Shown here piece by piece: positions 52,344-60,404 of a stretch of DNA of 60,404 nucleotides (the stretch's first letter is position 1; each line of letters begins with the position of its first letter). The stretch covers positions 1 to 60,404 of the forward strand of contig JAAYDE010000048.1 of assembly GCA_012729375.1 (NCBI GenBank), given 5' to 3'. The DNA is from Deltaproteobacteria bacterium. Lineage in GTDB: Bacteria > Desulfobacterota > Desulfuromonadia > Desulfuromonadales > JAAYDE01. The notes beneath the pieces were generated by a model that was not told the DNA's origin, did no database searches, and worked only from the letters and a program-made list of their open reading frames with translations. The position numbers were made by a program, and so were the translations under genes.

Positions 52344-53255
52344 TCAATCCAAGCCCTTGAACTCGGTCAGCAACCGATATTTGCGGAAACGCCCTTCGAT
52401 CTCTCCATAATCGAGACGTTTCATGCGCTCCAGGCTGAAATCCTCGACGGCAAAGGAAGCCATGATGCTGCCGAAGATAATCGCCTGGCGGATTCCGGCC
52501 TCGGTCTGATTGTGGGTCGAGGCCAGATAACCCATGAAGCCCCCGGCGAAGGTATCCCCGGCGCCGGTGGGGTCGTAGACCTCCTCCAGGGGATAGGCGG
52601 GGGCGGCAAATACCGAATGTTCCTGGAACATCAACACTCCGTATTCACCCCGCTTCACCACCAGCGTCCTGGGCCCCAGGGCGAGCACCTTCCGGGCCGC
52701 CTTGATAAGATTCGCCTCCTCTCCCAGCTGTCGAGTCTCCCCCTCGTTAATAATCAGGATATCGACTTTGGGGAGCAGCTTGAGCAGGGCCGGGCGCTCC
52801 TTCTCGATCCAGAAGTTCATGGTATCACAGGCCACGAGCCGCGGGGATTCGACATTTTTCAGCACTTCCATCTGCAACCCGGGGTGGATGTTGGCCAGAA
52901 ACAGATAGTCGGCCTTTTTCCAGGCCGGGGGGATGGCCGGCCGGAAGCTCTCGAAGACGTTGAGATGGGTCTCCAGGGTATGAGCCTCGTTAAGATCGTA
53001 GCCGTAGCGCCCCTTCCAGCGAAAGGTTTTGCCCGGCACCTGCATCAGGCCGCCGAGATCGACCTTGCGGGAGCGGAAAAAATCGAAGTGGACCTGCGGG
53101 AAGTCCTCCCCCACCACCGCCACCAACTGGACTTCGCTGAAAAAGCTGGCCGAGGCGCTGAAATAGGTTCCCGAGCCCCCCAGCACCTCCTCGACCTTGC
53201 CGAAGGGGGTTTCCACCGAATCAAAGGCCACCGAACCGACTACCAGAATGCTCAT
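52344..53255 (-). CDS. PfkB family carbohydrate kinase
   Basis: A 303-residue kinase. It starts MSILVVGSVAFDSVETPFGKV, has GGSGTYFSASASFF and the C-terminal anion-hole/catalytic motif DPTGAGDTFAGGFMGYL, the PfkB signature. The fold is that of ribokinases and adenosine kinases. Because mtnP lies 40 nt upstream on the same strand, a substrate from methylthioadenosine or 5'-deoxyadenosine salvage is possible, but not shown. ATG at 53255 has GGGAG 5 nt upstream; the upstream frame overlaps mtnP. Confidence 0.88.
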   Translation of the reverse strand: MSILVVGSVAFDSVETPFGKVEEVLGGSGTYFSASASFFSEVQLVAVVGEDFPQVHFDFFRSRKVDLGGLMQVPGKTFRWKGRYGYDLNEAHTLETHLNVFESFRPAIPPAWKKADYLFLANIHPGLQMEVLKNVESPRLVACDTMNFWIEKERPALLKLLPKVDILIINEGETRQLGEEANLIKAARKVLALGPRTLVVKRGEYGVLMFQEHSVFAAPAYPLEEVYDPTGAGDTFAGGFMGYLASTHNQTEAGIRQAIIFGSIMASFAVEDFSLERMKRLDYGEIEGRFRKYRLLTEFKGLD

Positions 53256-53295
53256 TTCGACTCCCTCCCCGTGCCTGCGGGCGCACCTGAAAACA

Positions 53296-54159
53296 TCATA
53301 AAAAGTATTTGCCGACAATAACCGCCAACCGCTCGAGGGTGGCGGCGGAAACCCTCTCTCTGGCAGAAATGAAGGTATCGGAGAGGGCCTTCCCGCAAGC
53401 ACAGGAAGGCGCTCCGCCCAACTTGCCGACCGCGATCGCGATGATTTGCCGCGCCACATGCACATTCCGGCGAAAAGTCGCCAGAATCTCCACCGCGGTC
53501 ACCTTGTCGACCGCGCTGTGCCAGCAGTCGAAATCGGTGACCAGGGCCAAAGTGGCGTAACAGAGTTCGGCTTCCCTCGCCAGACAGGCCTCGGGAAGAT
53601 TGGTCATGCCGATGACATCGACCCCCCAGCTTTGGTAGATGCAGGATTCGGCGCGGGTGGAAAAGGCCGGCCCTTCGATGCACAGATAGGTGCCGCCGCG
53701 ATGAACCACAGCTTCAGCCTCACGGGCGGATTCATAAAGGATGGCGGACAGTTCGGCACAGACTGGGTCGGCCAGCGATACATGGGCGACCAGTCCGTCA
53801 CCGAAAAAGGTATTGACCCGTTTCTGGGTGCGATCGAAGAATTGGTCGGGAATCATCAGGTCGCCGGGCACCAGATTTTCCCTCATGCTGCCGACGGCGG
53901 AAACGGAGATCACCCGCTCCACCCCAAGTTTCTTCAGAGCGTAGATGTTGGCGCGGTAGGGGATCTCGGAAGGCAGCAGACGGTGACCGCGGCCGTGGCG
54001 GGGGAGAAACATCAGCCGGACCCTCTCCAGCGTGCCGCTGACGATGCGGTCGGAAGGCGGCCCGAAAGGGGTTGTCACCTCCAGTTCCTCCACATCCTGC
54101 AGGCCGCCGAGCTCATAAAGCCCGCTGCCGCCGATAACCCCGACTATCCTCTCCGCCAT
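53296..54159 (-). CDS. mtnP: S-methyl-5'-thioadenosine phosphorylase (or 5'-deoxyadenosine phosphorylase)
   Basis: A 287-residue purine-nucleoside phosphorylase of the MTAP family: VGVIGGSGLYELG at the start, LPRHGRGHRLLPSEIPYRANI, SAVGSMRENLVPGDLMIPDQFFDRT, CIEGPAFSTRAES and GMTNLPEACLAREAELCYATLALVTDFDCW. These are diagnostic. It cleaves MTA to adenine and 5-methylthioribose-1-phosphate and often accepts 5'-deoxyadenosine, the by-product of radical SAM enzymes. It lies 28 nt downstream of rlmN, a radical SAM gene. Confidence 0.94.
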   Translation of the reverse strand: MAERIVGVIGGSGLYELGGLQDVEELEVTTPFGPPSDRIVSGTLERVRLMFLPRHGRGHRLLPSEIPYRANIYALKKLGVERVISVSAVGSMRENLVPGDLMIPDQFFDRTQKRVNTFFGDGLVAHVSLADPVCAELSAILYESAREAEAVVHRGGTYLCIEGPAFSTRAESCIYQSWGVDVIGMTNLPEACLAREAELCYATLALVTDFDCWHSAVDKVTAVEILATFRRNVHVARQIIAIAVGKLGGAPSCACGKALSDTFISARERVSAATLERLAVIVGKYFL

Positions 54160-54187
54160 TCCAGCGTCCCTCCCCGGTCACGAAAAA

Positions 54188-55258
54188 TCAACCGGCGGCC
54201 GTTTTTTCCCCGGTGCGATCTTCCATGTTTTCATCCCGGGCACCTTTCAGCTGACCGCAGGCCGCCGAGATATCTTCCCCCTTGGAGGCCCGCCGCACCG
54301 CCACCAGGCCGCGGTCGAGCAGACACTTCTGAAAGGCCTCGATGCGCTCCTCCGGTGGCCGCCGGAAGGAACTGGCCGGGTGTTCGTTGAAAGGGATCAG
54401 ATTGACCTTGGCTTTGACCCCGTGCAACAGCCGGACCAGCCGCCGCGCATCGGCGGGGGCATCATTCACCCCGTGAATGAGGATGTATTCGAAGGTGATG
54501 CGCTGGCGTTGTTTCAAGGGAAATTCCCGGCAGGCTGCCATCAGTTCGGCCAAAGGATAACGCCGGTTGACCGGCATCAGGGTGTCGCGCACCGCGTCGC
54601 CGGCGGCGTTGAGGGAGACCGCCAGACCCACGGAACAGCATCCCCCGAAACGCTTCATCTCCGGCACCAGGCCACAGGTGGAAATCGTCAGCTTGCGGGA
54701 GCTGAAAGCGAATCCCTCCTCCATCTGGAGAATTTGCAACGCCTTGACCACATTGTCGAAGTTGGCCAGCGGTTCGCCCATGCCCATGAAGACGATATTG
54801 CCCACCGGCTCTGCCGCCATCACCGCGCAGACCTGGTTGACGATCTCCGCCGCCTCGAGGTTCCGCCGCAGGCCGAGGGTGGCAGTGAGGCAAAAGGCGC
54901 AGCCCATGGCGCAGCCGACCTGGGTGGAAACACAGAGGGTGGCGCGCTCCTTGTCCATGGGAATGCGCACCGCCTCGATGCTTTCACCATCGGCCAGACG
55001 GAAAAGATACTTGCGGGTGCCGTCGCGGCTTTCTTCCACCACTTCCGGCGTCAAAACGGAGATATAGGCGATCGCCGCCAGTTGTCGGCGAAAATCCTTG
55101 GACAGCGTAGTCATGGCTTCGAAGGAAGTGACCCCGTGGCGGTAGATCCACTGCATCAGCTGGCGGGCGCGGAAACGCTCCTTCCCCAAGCCGTCGAGCA
55201 GGCCGGTCAACTCATCCAGGGTCAGATTCTTGATATCGATTTTTTGCCGGACATCCAT
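54188..55258 (-). CDS. rlmN: Dual-specificity 23S rRNA/tRNA adenine-C2 methyltransferase RlmN
   Basis: A 356-residue radical SAM enzyme. The Fe-S cysteines are in CAMGCAFC (C116, C120, C123), and a conserved C-terminal Cys in EDISAACGQL is the methyl carrier. Other family blocks include KATLCVSTQ (here RATLCVSTQ), MGMGEPLANFDNVVKAL and NLIPFNEHP. It methylates C2 of A2503 in 23S rRNA and A37 of some tRNAs. It is the first gene of a set with mtnP and pfkB. A terminator hairpin (55301-55334) lies upstream, belonging to ndk. Confidence 0.96.
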   Translation of the reverse strand: MDVRQKIDIKNLTLDELTGLLDGLGKERFRARQLMQWIYRHGVTSFEAMTTLSKDFRRQLAAIAYISVLTPEVVEESRDGTRKYLFRLADGESIEAVRIPMDKERATLCVSTQVGCAMGCAFCLTATLGLRRNLEAAEIVNQVCAVMAAEPVGNIVFMGMGEPLANFDNVVKALQILQMEEGFAFSSRKLTISTCGLVPEMKRFGGCCSVGLAVSLNAAGDAVRDTLMPVNRRYPLAELMAACREFPLKQRQRITFEYILIHGVNDAPADARRLVRLLHGVKAKVNLIPFNEHPASSFRRPPEERIEAFQKCLLDRGLVAVRRASKGEDISAACGQLKGARDENMEDRTGEKTAAG

Positions 55259-55300
55259 TCGGTCGACTTGCGTTGGTGTGAAAATCCTTTGATTTTATTG

Positions 55301-55334
55301 AAAAAAGCCCTTCAGGTGATTATATCCGAAGGGC
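55301..55334 (-). terminator. Rho-independent terminator after ndk
   Basis: Read leftward, GCCCTTCGG pairs with CCTGAAGGGC around an AT-rich loop, followed by six T. It is at the right distance from the ndk stop (about 78 nt) to end that transcript. Confidence 0.85.
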
Positions 55335-55355
55335 CTCTCGCAGACAACGGCAAAG

Positions 55356-55383
55356 CGCCTGCGGGAAAAATCCCCCCCAGGCG
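55356..55383. repeat. Second hairpin downstream of ndk
   Basis: CGCCTG and CAGGCG enclose a G/C-rich loop with a further GGG/CCC pairing. It lies between the ndk stop and the main terminator and could help protect the ndk transcript. Confidence 0.5.
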
Positions 55384-55411
55384 ACATAATTTCCGGAAAT
55401 ACGGTCGGAGT

Positions 55412-55825
55412 TTACAGCAGTTCCATGCCGGCGAAGAAATAAGAAATTTCAAAAGCGGCGGTCTCGGGAGCGTCGGAGCCGTGAGTGGCGTTCTCGCCGA
55501 TGGAGGTTCCGAATTCCTTGCGCAGCGTCCCTGCAGCGGCCTGGGCCGGATTGGTGGCGCCCATTACCTCCCGCCAGCGGCGGATGGCGTTTTCCGCTTC
55601 CAGGGCCATAACGATACAGGGTCCCCGGCTCATAAAGTCGGTCAACTCGCCGAAGAAGGGGCGCTGCCGATGGACGGCGTAGAACCCTTCCGCCTCCACC
55701 TTGCTCAGAAACAGTTTCTTCATGCCGACGATGCGGAAGCCTTCCTGATAGATGCGGGAAATGATCCTGCCCGCGTTGCCTGCGGCAAAGGCATCCGGTT
55801 TGACAATGGCCAATGTTCTTTCCAT
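55412..55825 (-). CDS. ndk: Nucleoside diphosphate kinase
   Basis: A 137-residue enzyme of standard length. [56 protein letters not shown] and [13 protein letters not shown] with the phospho-histidine (His115) are all present. It balances NTP pools. ATG at 55825 has GGGAGG upstream. It sits 53 nt after the DUF815 gene and is ended by a clear terminator. Confidence 0.97.
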   Translation of the reverse strand: MERTLAIVKPDAFAAGNAGRIISRIYQEGFRIVGMKKLFLSKVEAEGFYAVHRQRPFFGELTDFMSRGPCIVMALEAENAIRRWREVMGATNPAQAAAGTLRKEFGTSIGENATHGSDAPETAAFEISYFFAGMELL

Positions 55826-55878
55826 AAAAATCGCCTCCCGTTGATATGAAAAATCAAAAGTTACTATCATCCCCCCGG

Positions 55879-56793
55879 CTATAAGTCAAGAAAGTCGGCG
55901 CGCCCTTGCAAAGCCAGGCGTCCACTCAGATCGTCGATAAACTGCCGCGCCGCCCGTCCGGAACGTCCCCCCTGACGCAGGCCCCAACGCTCCGCTTCGG
56001 CTTCCAGCTCTTCCCGGCCGATGCGCAATCCCCGGCGCTCCGCCAGATGGCGGATAATCTCCAGATAGACATCCCGTTGCATGGGATAGAAACCGAGGCG
56101 CAGCCCGAAGCGGTCGGAAAGGGAAATCTTTTCCGAAACTGCCTCCTGGGGATGGATTTCGGCGGCGCCGCCATTGTCGGTGAAATGTTCGGGCAACAGG
56201 TGGCGGCGATTGCTGGTGGCGTAGATCAGCACATTTTTGGGGCGCACCTCCAGGCCGCCGTCGAGAATCGCCTTCAGCTCCCGGTAGGATATTTCCGACT
56301 CATCGAAGGAGAGATCGTCGCAGAAGAGGATAAAACGGTAGGGGAGCTCCCGCAGCAGGGCGGTGATGGCATGGAGTTGCCAGAGGTCCTCCTTGCGTAC
56401 CTCGATGAGCCGCAGCCCTTCCGCGGCGCAAGGTTGCAGCAGGCCGCGGATGGCCGAGGACTTGCCGTTGCCCCGTTCCCCCCAGAGCAGCACGTTGTTG
56501 GCGGGAAAGCCCTTCACGAACTGGCGGGTATTACGATTGAGGGCCTCCAGGGTACCATCGATGCCGAGCAGGTCCCGGTGGTCGATGAGATCGGGATGAC
56601 TGATGGCGCGAAAGACGCCGCTGCGTCCCTCTCGCTCCCAGCGGAAAGCGATGTAACGGGAGAAAAGTTCCTCGGGCGGCGTTTCCGGGGGATCGAAGCG
56701 GGAAAGGAGCCGCTCCCCCTTGGCCAGCAGCCCCTCCAGCCGCGCCAGCAGATGCTCCGCCATGGGCGGATTTTGAGAATCAGGGATTTTCAT
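55879..56793 (-). CDS. DUF815 family P-loop ATPase
   Basis: About 304 residues. [18 protein letters not shown] holds the P-loop, [51 protein letters not shown] gives Walker B and the sensor-1 region, and a C-terminal block [15 protein letters not shown] ends the AAA-like fold. This is the DUF815 pattern (pfam05673), widespread with no firm function; proposals include roles in protein quality control or RNA metabolism. ATG at 56793 is the probable start; an ATG 10 codons later is possible. It lies between purH and ndk on the same strand. Confidence 0.88.
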   Translation of the reverse strand: MKIPDSQNPPMAEHLLARLEGLLAKGERLLSRFDPPETPPEELFSRYIAFRWEREGRSGVFRAISHPDLIDHRDLLGIDGTLEALNRNTRQFVKGFPANNVLLWGERGNGKSSAIRGLLQPCAAEGLRLIEVRKEDLWQLHAITALLRELPYRFILFCDDLSFDESEISYRELKAILDGGLEVRPKNVLIYATSNRRHLLPEHFTDNGGAAEIHPQEAVSEKISLSDRFGLRLGFYPMQRDVYLEIIRHLAERRGLRIGREELEAEAERWGLRQGGRSGRAARQFIDDLSGRLALQGRADFLDL

Positions 56794-56882
56794 GGAGATT
56801 TGCAACCGGTCCGTTGGTTTCGACGGCACATTAACTGAGGTTTTTACCCTCCGGTGAATAACTGCTGAAGTTTTTTCATCCG

Positions 56883-58448
56883 TCAGTGACGGAAATGCCG
56901 CATCCCCGTAAACACCATGGCGATATTGTTTTCGTTGGCGGCCTGGATCACCTCTTCGTCGCGAATCGAGCCGCCCGGCTGGATGATGGCGGTGATGCCG
57001 ACCCGTGCCGCGGCGTCGATGCCGTCCCGGAAGGGGAAGAAGGCATCGGAAGCCATCACCGCCCCCGTGACCTCGAGGCCGGCCTGTTCGGCCTTGATGG
57101 CGGCGATGCGCGCCGAGTTGACCCGGCTCATCTGGCCGGCGCCGACGCCGATGGTCATGCGGCCTTTGCCGTAGACGATGGCATTGCTCTTGACGAACTT
57201 GGCGACCCGCCAGGTGAAGAGAAGATCCGCCATTTCCTCGGCGTCGGGACGGCGGGCGGTGACGACGCGGGTCTCCGCCAGCAGTTCCAGGTCGGCATCC
57301 TGCACCAGCAGCCCGCCGTTGACCCGCTTGAATTCGAAACGTCCGCCGGGAGTTGGCCCCCACTGGCCGCATTCCAGCAAGCGCACATTCTTCTTTTTGG
57401 CGACGATGGCCGCCGCTTCCGGAGCGACCTTGGGGGCGATGATCACCTCGACGAACTGTTTGTCCACTATCGCTTGGGCGGCGGCGGCGCCCAACTCGCC
57501 GTTGAAGGCGATGATGCCGCCGAAGGCCGACTCGGGATCGGTGGAAAAAGCCCGCTGGTAAGCCTCGAGCAGATTGCCGCCGTAAGCGACGCCGCAAGGG
57601 TTGGCGTGCTTGACGATAACGCAGGCCGGCCCCTCGGTGAACTGCTTGACGCATTCGAGGGCGGCGTCGGTGTCGGCGATGTTGTTGTAGGAGAGTTCCT
57701 TGCCCTGGAGCTGGCGGGCGGTGGCGATGGACGCCTCCGCGGCCCTGCTTTCGACATAGAAAGCGGCACTCTGGTGGGGGTTTTCGCCGTAACGCAGACT
57801 CTGCGCCTTGCGCACCTGGAAGGTGAAGGTCTGCGGATACTTGTCCACCTCATCCCGCAGACGGCAGCCGAAGTAATTGGAGATCGCCGCGTCGTAAGCC
57901 GCCGTATGCTGGAATACCTTGACCGCCAGACGGAACAGGGTGACCGGCGCCAGCACCCCCTGCCCCTCCTTCAGTTCCGCAAGGACGACCGGATAATCGG
58001 CGGGGTCGACCACCACCGCCACATCGCGGTGATTCTTGGCGGCGCTGCGCAGCATGGTGGGTCCGCCGATGTCGATGTTTTCGATGGCCTCTTCCAGAGT
58101 ACAGTCCGCCTTGGCCACCGTCGCTTCGAAAGGATAAAGGTTGACCACCACCATGTCGATGGACAGGATGCCGTTCTCCGCCATCTGGCGCTGATGTTCG
58201 GAATTGTCGCGGATGGCGAGAATGCCGCCGTGAACCTTGGGGTGGAGGGTCTTCACCCTGCCGCCGAGGATCTCCGGGGAGCCGGTGAAATCGGACACAT
58301 CGACGACCGGCACGTCTTCCTTACGGAACAGGGCGGCGGTGCCGCCGGTGGACAGGATCTCCACCCCCATTGCCGCCAGTTCCTTGGCGAAAGCAACCAC
58401 TCCGGTTTTTTCGGAAACGCTGATCAACGCTCTTTTTACAGCCTTCAT
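56883..58448 (-). CDS. purH: Bifunctional AICAR formyltransferase/IMP cyclohydrolase
   Basis: A 521-residue enzyme doing the last two steps of IMP synthesis. The N-terminal MGS-like cyclohydrolase domain begins [38 protein letters not shown], and the C-terminal transformylase has [28 protein letters not shown] and [15 protein letters not shown] with the usual ending [14 protein letters not shown] at 58448 has GGAGG upstream; the longer frame is shadow. It sits in a run of minus-strand genes (ASKHA protein, purH, DUF815, ndk). Confidence 0.97.
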   Translation of the reverse strand: MKAVKRALISVSEKTGVVAFAKELAAMGVEILSTGGTAALFRKEDVPVVDVSDFTGSPEILGGRVKTLHPKVHGGILAIRDNSEHQRQMAENGILSIDMVVVNLYPFEATVAKADCTLEEAIENIDIGGPTMLRSAAKNHRDVAVVVDPADYPVVLAELKEGQGVLAPVTLFRLAVKVFQHTAAYDAAISNYFGCRLRDEVDKYPQTFTFQVRKAQSLRYGENPHQSAAFYVESRAAEASIATARQLQGKELSYNNIADTDAALECVKQFTEGPACVIVKHANPCGVAYGGNLLEAYQRAFSTDPESAFGGIIAFNGELGAAAAQAIVDKQFVEVIIAPKVAPEAAAIVAKKKNVRLLECGQWGPTPGGRFEFKRVNGGLLVQDADLELLAETRVVTARRPDAEEMADLLFTWRVAKFVKSNAIVYGKGRMTIGVGAGQMSRVNSARIAAIKAEQAGLEVTGAVMASDAFFPFRDGIDAAARVGITAIIQPGGSIRDEEVIQAANENNIAMVFTGMRHFRH

Positions 58449-58520
58449 GAACACCTCCGTCCTTTCTTGAAACCCTGGCCCGCAGGGTCCGCTCACGATG
58501 ACTCCCCATCAACGCCGGCG

Positions 58521-59771
58521 TCAACGGCGTTCGATCCCTGGAGATACAAAATCGAGGGCCTGCAGAAATGCCCTTTCGAAAACGGGGGAACCCGAAAGGG
58601 GGTAGAGGTTCAGGGAAGCGGCAAGCCGCGCCACCTCCTCTTTTCCTCCCTTGCGGGTCAAAAAACGGCCGACACCGTTGAGGACGCCATGGGGAACGAA
58701 GACAATCCTATCTACCACCCTTCCCGGCAACATCGCAACTTTTTTCAGGGTTTCCCTGGCGATTGCGAGGCCGAAGGCGCCGCTGACCAGAACCCGGTGG
58801 AGTTCCCCTGCAGACAGGCCGGCCCGCTCGAGCAAGGCCTCGATCCCGGCGCGCACCGCCCCCTTGGCCAACTGGAACTGGCGGATATCGGCCTGGGTCA
58901 GCAGGACTTCCCCATCGGCGTCCCGGTAAAGGAGCAGGCACCGCTCTTTATCCCGCTCGATGCTGTAACGGGAAAGGTTGTCGGGGATCTGCGCCGCAGA
59001 GCGGAGCACACCCTGGGGATCGATCAGCCCACCGGCCAATCCCGCAGCGATGGCTTCAATCAGACCGCTGCCGCAGAGCCCCCGAGCCGGGCCGCCGCCG
59101 ATGACCCGCGGACGGAGACGATCCCCAACCAGGGAAACCCCTTCTATAGCCCCCGTCACCGCGGCCATGCCGGAGGAGATATGCCCTCCCTCGAAAGCGG
59201 GACCGGCCGCCGCCGAGGTGACCCACCAGCGGTCGCCGGTGTCCAGGGCTATTTCGGCGTTGGTGCCGATATCGACATAGAGGGCGGGGGCAGGACCCTT
59301 CTCCGCACCGTAAAGGAAAGCCACCAGGTCCCCACCGACAAAGCCGCCCACCAGCGGAAAAAGATAGAAAGGGACGGAAAGATCGAGGCCCAGGCCGCGG
59401 GAATCGAGTTCCTCCCCGGCCCGCCACGAAAGACGATGGGGCGGAAACAGAAGGGACTTCACCTCGCGAGCGGCGAGCAGCGCAGCGACCACCGGATTGC
59501 CCGCCGCCGCGGCGGCGACGATGGTCTCCGGCGCCATTCCCGTCCTCTCCAGCAGCCTCGCGGTCAGTTCGTTGACCCCCGCGGCCAACAGCCGCCGCAG
59601 TTCCTCCCCGCGGCCCGCCACGGCGGCCTGAAGCCGCGTCATGACGTCCTTGCCCTCCCGGACCTGGGGGTTGGGAAGAAATGCCTGGGCCGCCACCTCC
59701 CCTTGCGGAGTCAGCAGCGCCCCGGCCAGGGTCGTGGTGCCCAGATCAAGGGCCAGAAACCGTTTTGTCAT
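58521..59771 (-). CDS. Stand-alone ASKHA-fold protein (DUF4445 family)
   Basis: A 416-residue protein. LALDLGTTTLAGALL is the phosphate-1 loop of the ASKHA (acetate kinase/hexokinase/Hsp70/actin) fold; VDIGTNAEIALD is phosphate-2, and GGGPARGLCGSGLIEAIAAGL and GAFG segments follow. This is the DUF4445 domain that, when joined to a 2Fe-2S domain, forms RACE activators that reduce corrinoid methyltransferases using ATP. Here the N-terminal ferredoxin-like part is missing, so a separate redox partner is needed. The start is firm: the gene lies 41 nt after the HsdR stop. What it activates is unknown. Confidence 0.85.
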   Translation of the reverse strand: MTKRFLALDLGTTTLAGALLTPQGEVAAQAFLPNPQVREGKDVMTRLQAAVAGRGEELRRLLAAGVNELTARLLERTGMAPETIVAAAAAGNPVVAALLAAREVKSLLFPPHRLSWRAGEELDSRGLGLDLSVPFYLFPLVGGFVGGDLVAFLYGAEKGPAPALYVDIGTNAEIALDTGDRWWVTSAAAGPAFEGGHISSGMAAVTGAIEGVSLVGDRLRPRVIGGGPARGLCGSGLIEAIAAGLAGGLIDPQGVLRSAAQIPDNLSRYSIERDKERCLLLYRDADGEVLLTQADIRQFQLAKGAVRAGIEALLERAGLSAGELHRVLVSGAFGLAIARETLKKVAMLPGRVVDRIVFVPHGVLNGVGRFLTRKGGKEEVARLAASLNLYPLSGSPVFERAFLQALDFVSPGIERR

Positions 59772-59812
59772 CTTTTGCCCAATCTATGTTGGCAAGAAAC
59801 TGTTCAGTTGTT

Positions 59813-60404
59813 TTACGACGCCATGCCGGCGTAGCACGGTGACGGCACCGTTGGGTATGCCCGGAACACATGCACGAAAACCGCCTCTGTCCTATCCCGC
59901 ACATCCTCCTCTGAATAGGTTTCCGGCAACCCGGTTTGCTCGCTCCAGAGATAATCCTGCATCGTCAGCCGGACCGCGTCCCGGGTGGATTCCTTGTCGC
60001 GCCATTGGTTGATCCGCAGTTTTTCCGCCTTGAAGGTTTCCAGCAGGTCAACGGCCACGGCCTTGATGCGTTTGATGTCACCGGACGTCAGGTTTGGCTC
60101 CCTCAGCAAGTCGAATACGGCGAGACTCTCCTCATCGTTCATCTCACCCATGATCCGCAGAAGCGCTTCAAAGGTCTTCTCGATGGTCACCCGATCCTTC
60201 TCGCGGTTGTACTCGGCGACGATCTCCTCGTAATGCCTTTGGAAATCGGTCCGCAAGGGATTCTGCTGGAGCAGACGCTGCAGGCGTTGCTCGATGGCGT
60301 TTTTCAGATTCTGCACGGTGGTGCGCTTGGCCGGGCTGCGCTCGAACTCCCGGCGCAGTCGGTCGAAATCGATTTTGCTGATATCATACGGTGGCGACTC
60401 TTCG
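59813..60404 (-). CDS. hsdR: Type I restriction endonuclease subunit R (C-terminal part, N-terminus off the right edge)
   Basis: An open frame enters from the right edge on the minus strand and stops at 59813 (about 196 residues seen). It includes DISKIDFDRLRREFERSPAKRTTVQNLKNAIEQRL, QNPLRTDFQRHYEEIVAEYNREKDRVTIEKTF, IKRIKAVAVDLLETFKAEKLRINQWRDKESTRDAVR and YLWSEQTGLPETYSEEDV, matching the helical C-terminal domain of HsdR that contacts the methylase core. The motor and nuclease domains lie beyond the window. This indicates a type I restriction-modification system to the right. Confidence 0.85.
   Translation of the reverse strand, partial: EESPPYDISKIDFDRLRREFERSPAKRTTVQNLKNAIEQRLQRLLQQNPLRTDFQRHYEEIVAEYNREKDRVTIEKTFEALLRIMGEMNDEESLAVFDLLREPNLTSGDIKRIKAVAVDLLETFKAEKLRINQWRDKESTRDAVRLTMQDYLWSEQTGLPETYSEEDVRDRTEAVFVHVFRAYPTVPSPCYAGMAS

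Noticed and set aside
56794..57654. Long upstream extension of the DUF815 frame
   Set aside because: The extension runs through purH in another frame and is Arg-rich shadow; the family begins near 56793.
56886..59834. A 982-codon open frame on the plus strand opposite purH and the ASKHA gene
   Set aside because: It spans two real genes on the other strand and their spacer, with low-complexity composition.

Overview
The window is about 60.4 kb of GC-rich DNA from a Gram-negative bacterium. Outer-membrane lipid/polysaccharide export genes, TolC/NodT channels, an RND pump and stand-alone regulators are all present. Gene style and content (Rrf2-controlled cysteine genes, a Liv cassette, a stand-alone ASKHA protein, receiver-only regulator, heptamer spacer repeats) suggest a Desulfuromonadales/Geobacter-like lineage. 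That placement is inference; no rRNA or tRNA gene was seen. Most of the window (1-37.2 kb and about 49.5-60.4 kb) is transcribed leftward.

Region 1 (1-19.2 kb, minus strand) is a surface-polysaccharide locus. In transcription order it holds rfbA, a frameshifted four-helix-bundle gene, rfbC, a complete type I secretion system (ABC transporter, HlyD adaptor, TolC channel), an ABC-2 polysaccharide exporter (Wzm/Wzt with a C-terminal cargo domain) and then a long run of glycan genes. Those include three plain GT2-type transferases, a methyltransferase-GNAT fusion, a small methyltransferase, a GtrA/membrane-glycosyltransferase fusion, a PIG-L deacetylase/GT2 fusion and a partial rhamnan-synthesis F protein at the left edge. 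The coupling points to an O-antigen-like glycan made in the cytoplasm and exported by Wzm/Wzt, with a type I secreted, possibly glycan-anchored surface protein.

Region 2 (19.4-24.6 kb) holds bioD-bioA and a sulfur assimilation group: an Rrf2 regulator with a near-perfect palindrome at its start, metY and cysK. Region 3 (24.9-37.3 kb) is a multidrug export block. A TetR regulator with a perfect 20-bp operator precedes an AcrA-like lipoprotein, an AcrB-like RND pump, a NodT-type channel, then a HlyD-RbbA-like-ABC-2 permease exporter and a cyclic-nucleotide-binding protein. Region 4 (37.5-42.5 kb, plus strand) is a complete livKHMGF cassette with an internal hairpin after livK and a bidirectional terminator at its end.

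Region 5 (42.5-50.6 kb) has an AI-2E family membrane protein, a P-type cation ATPase, a beta-barrel-like protein, a Gate-domain membrane protein, mntP, a UspA protein and a receiver-only response regulator. Region 6 (50.9-60.4 kb, minus strand) runs from the right edge: the C-terminal end of a type I restriction HsdR subunit, a stand-alone ASKHA (DUF4445) protein, purH, a DUF815 ATPase, ndk, then rlmN, mtnP, a PfkB kinase, a protein with palindromic repeats inserted in its coding sequence, and a TPR lipoprotein.
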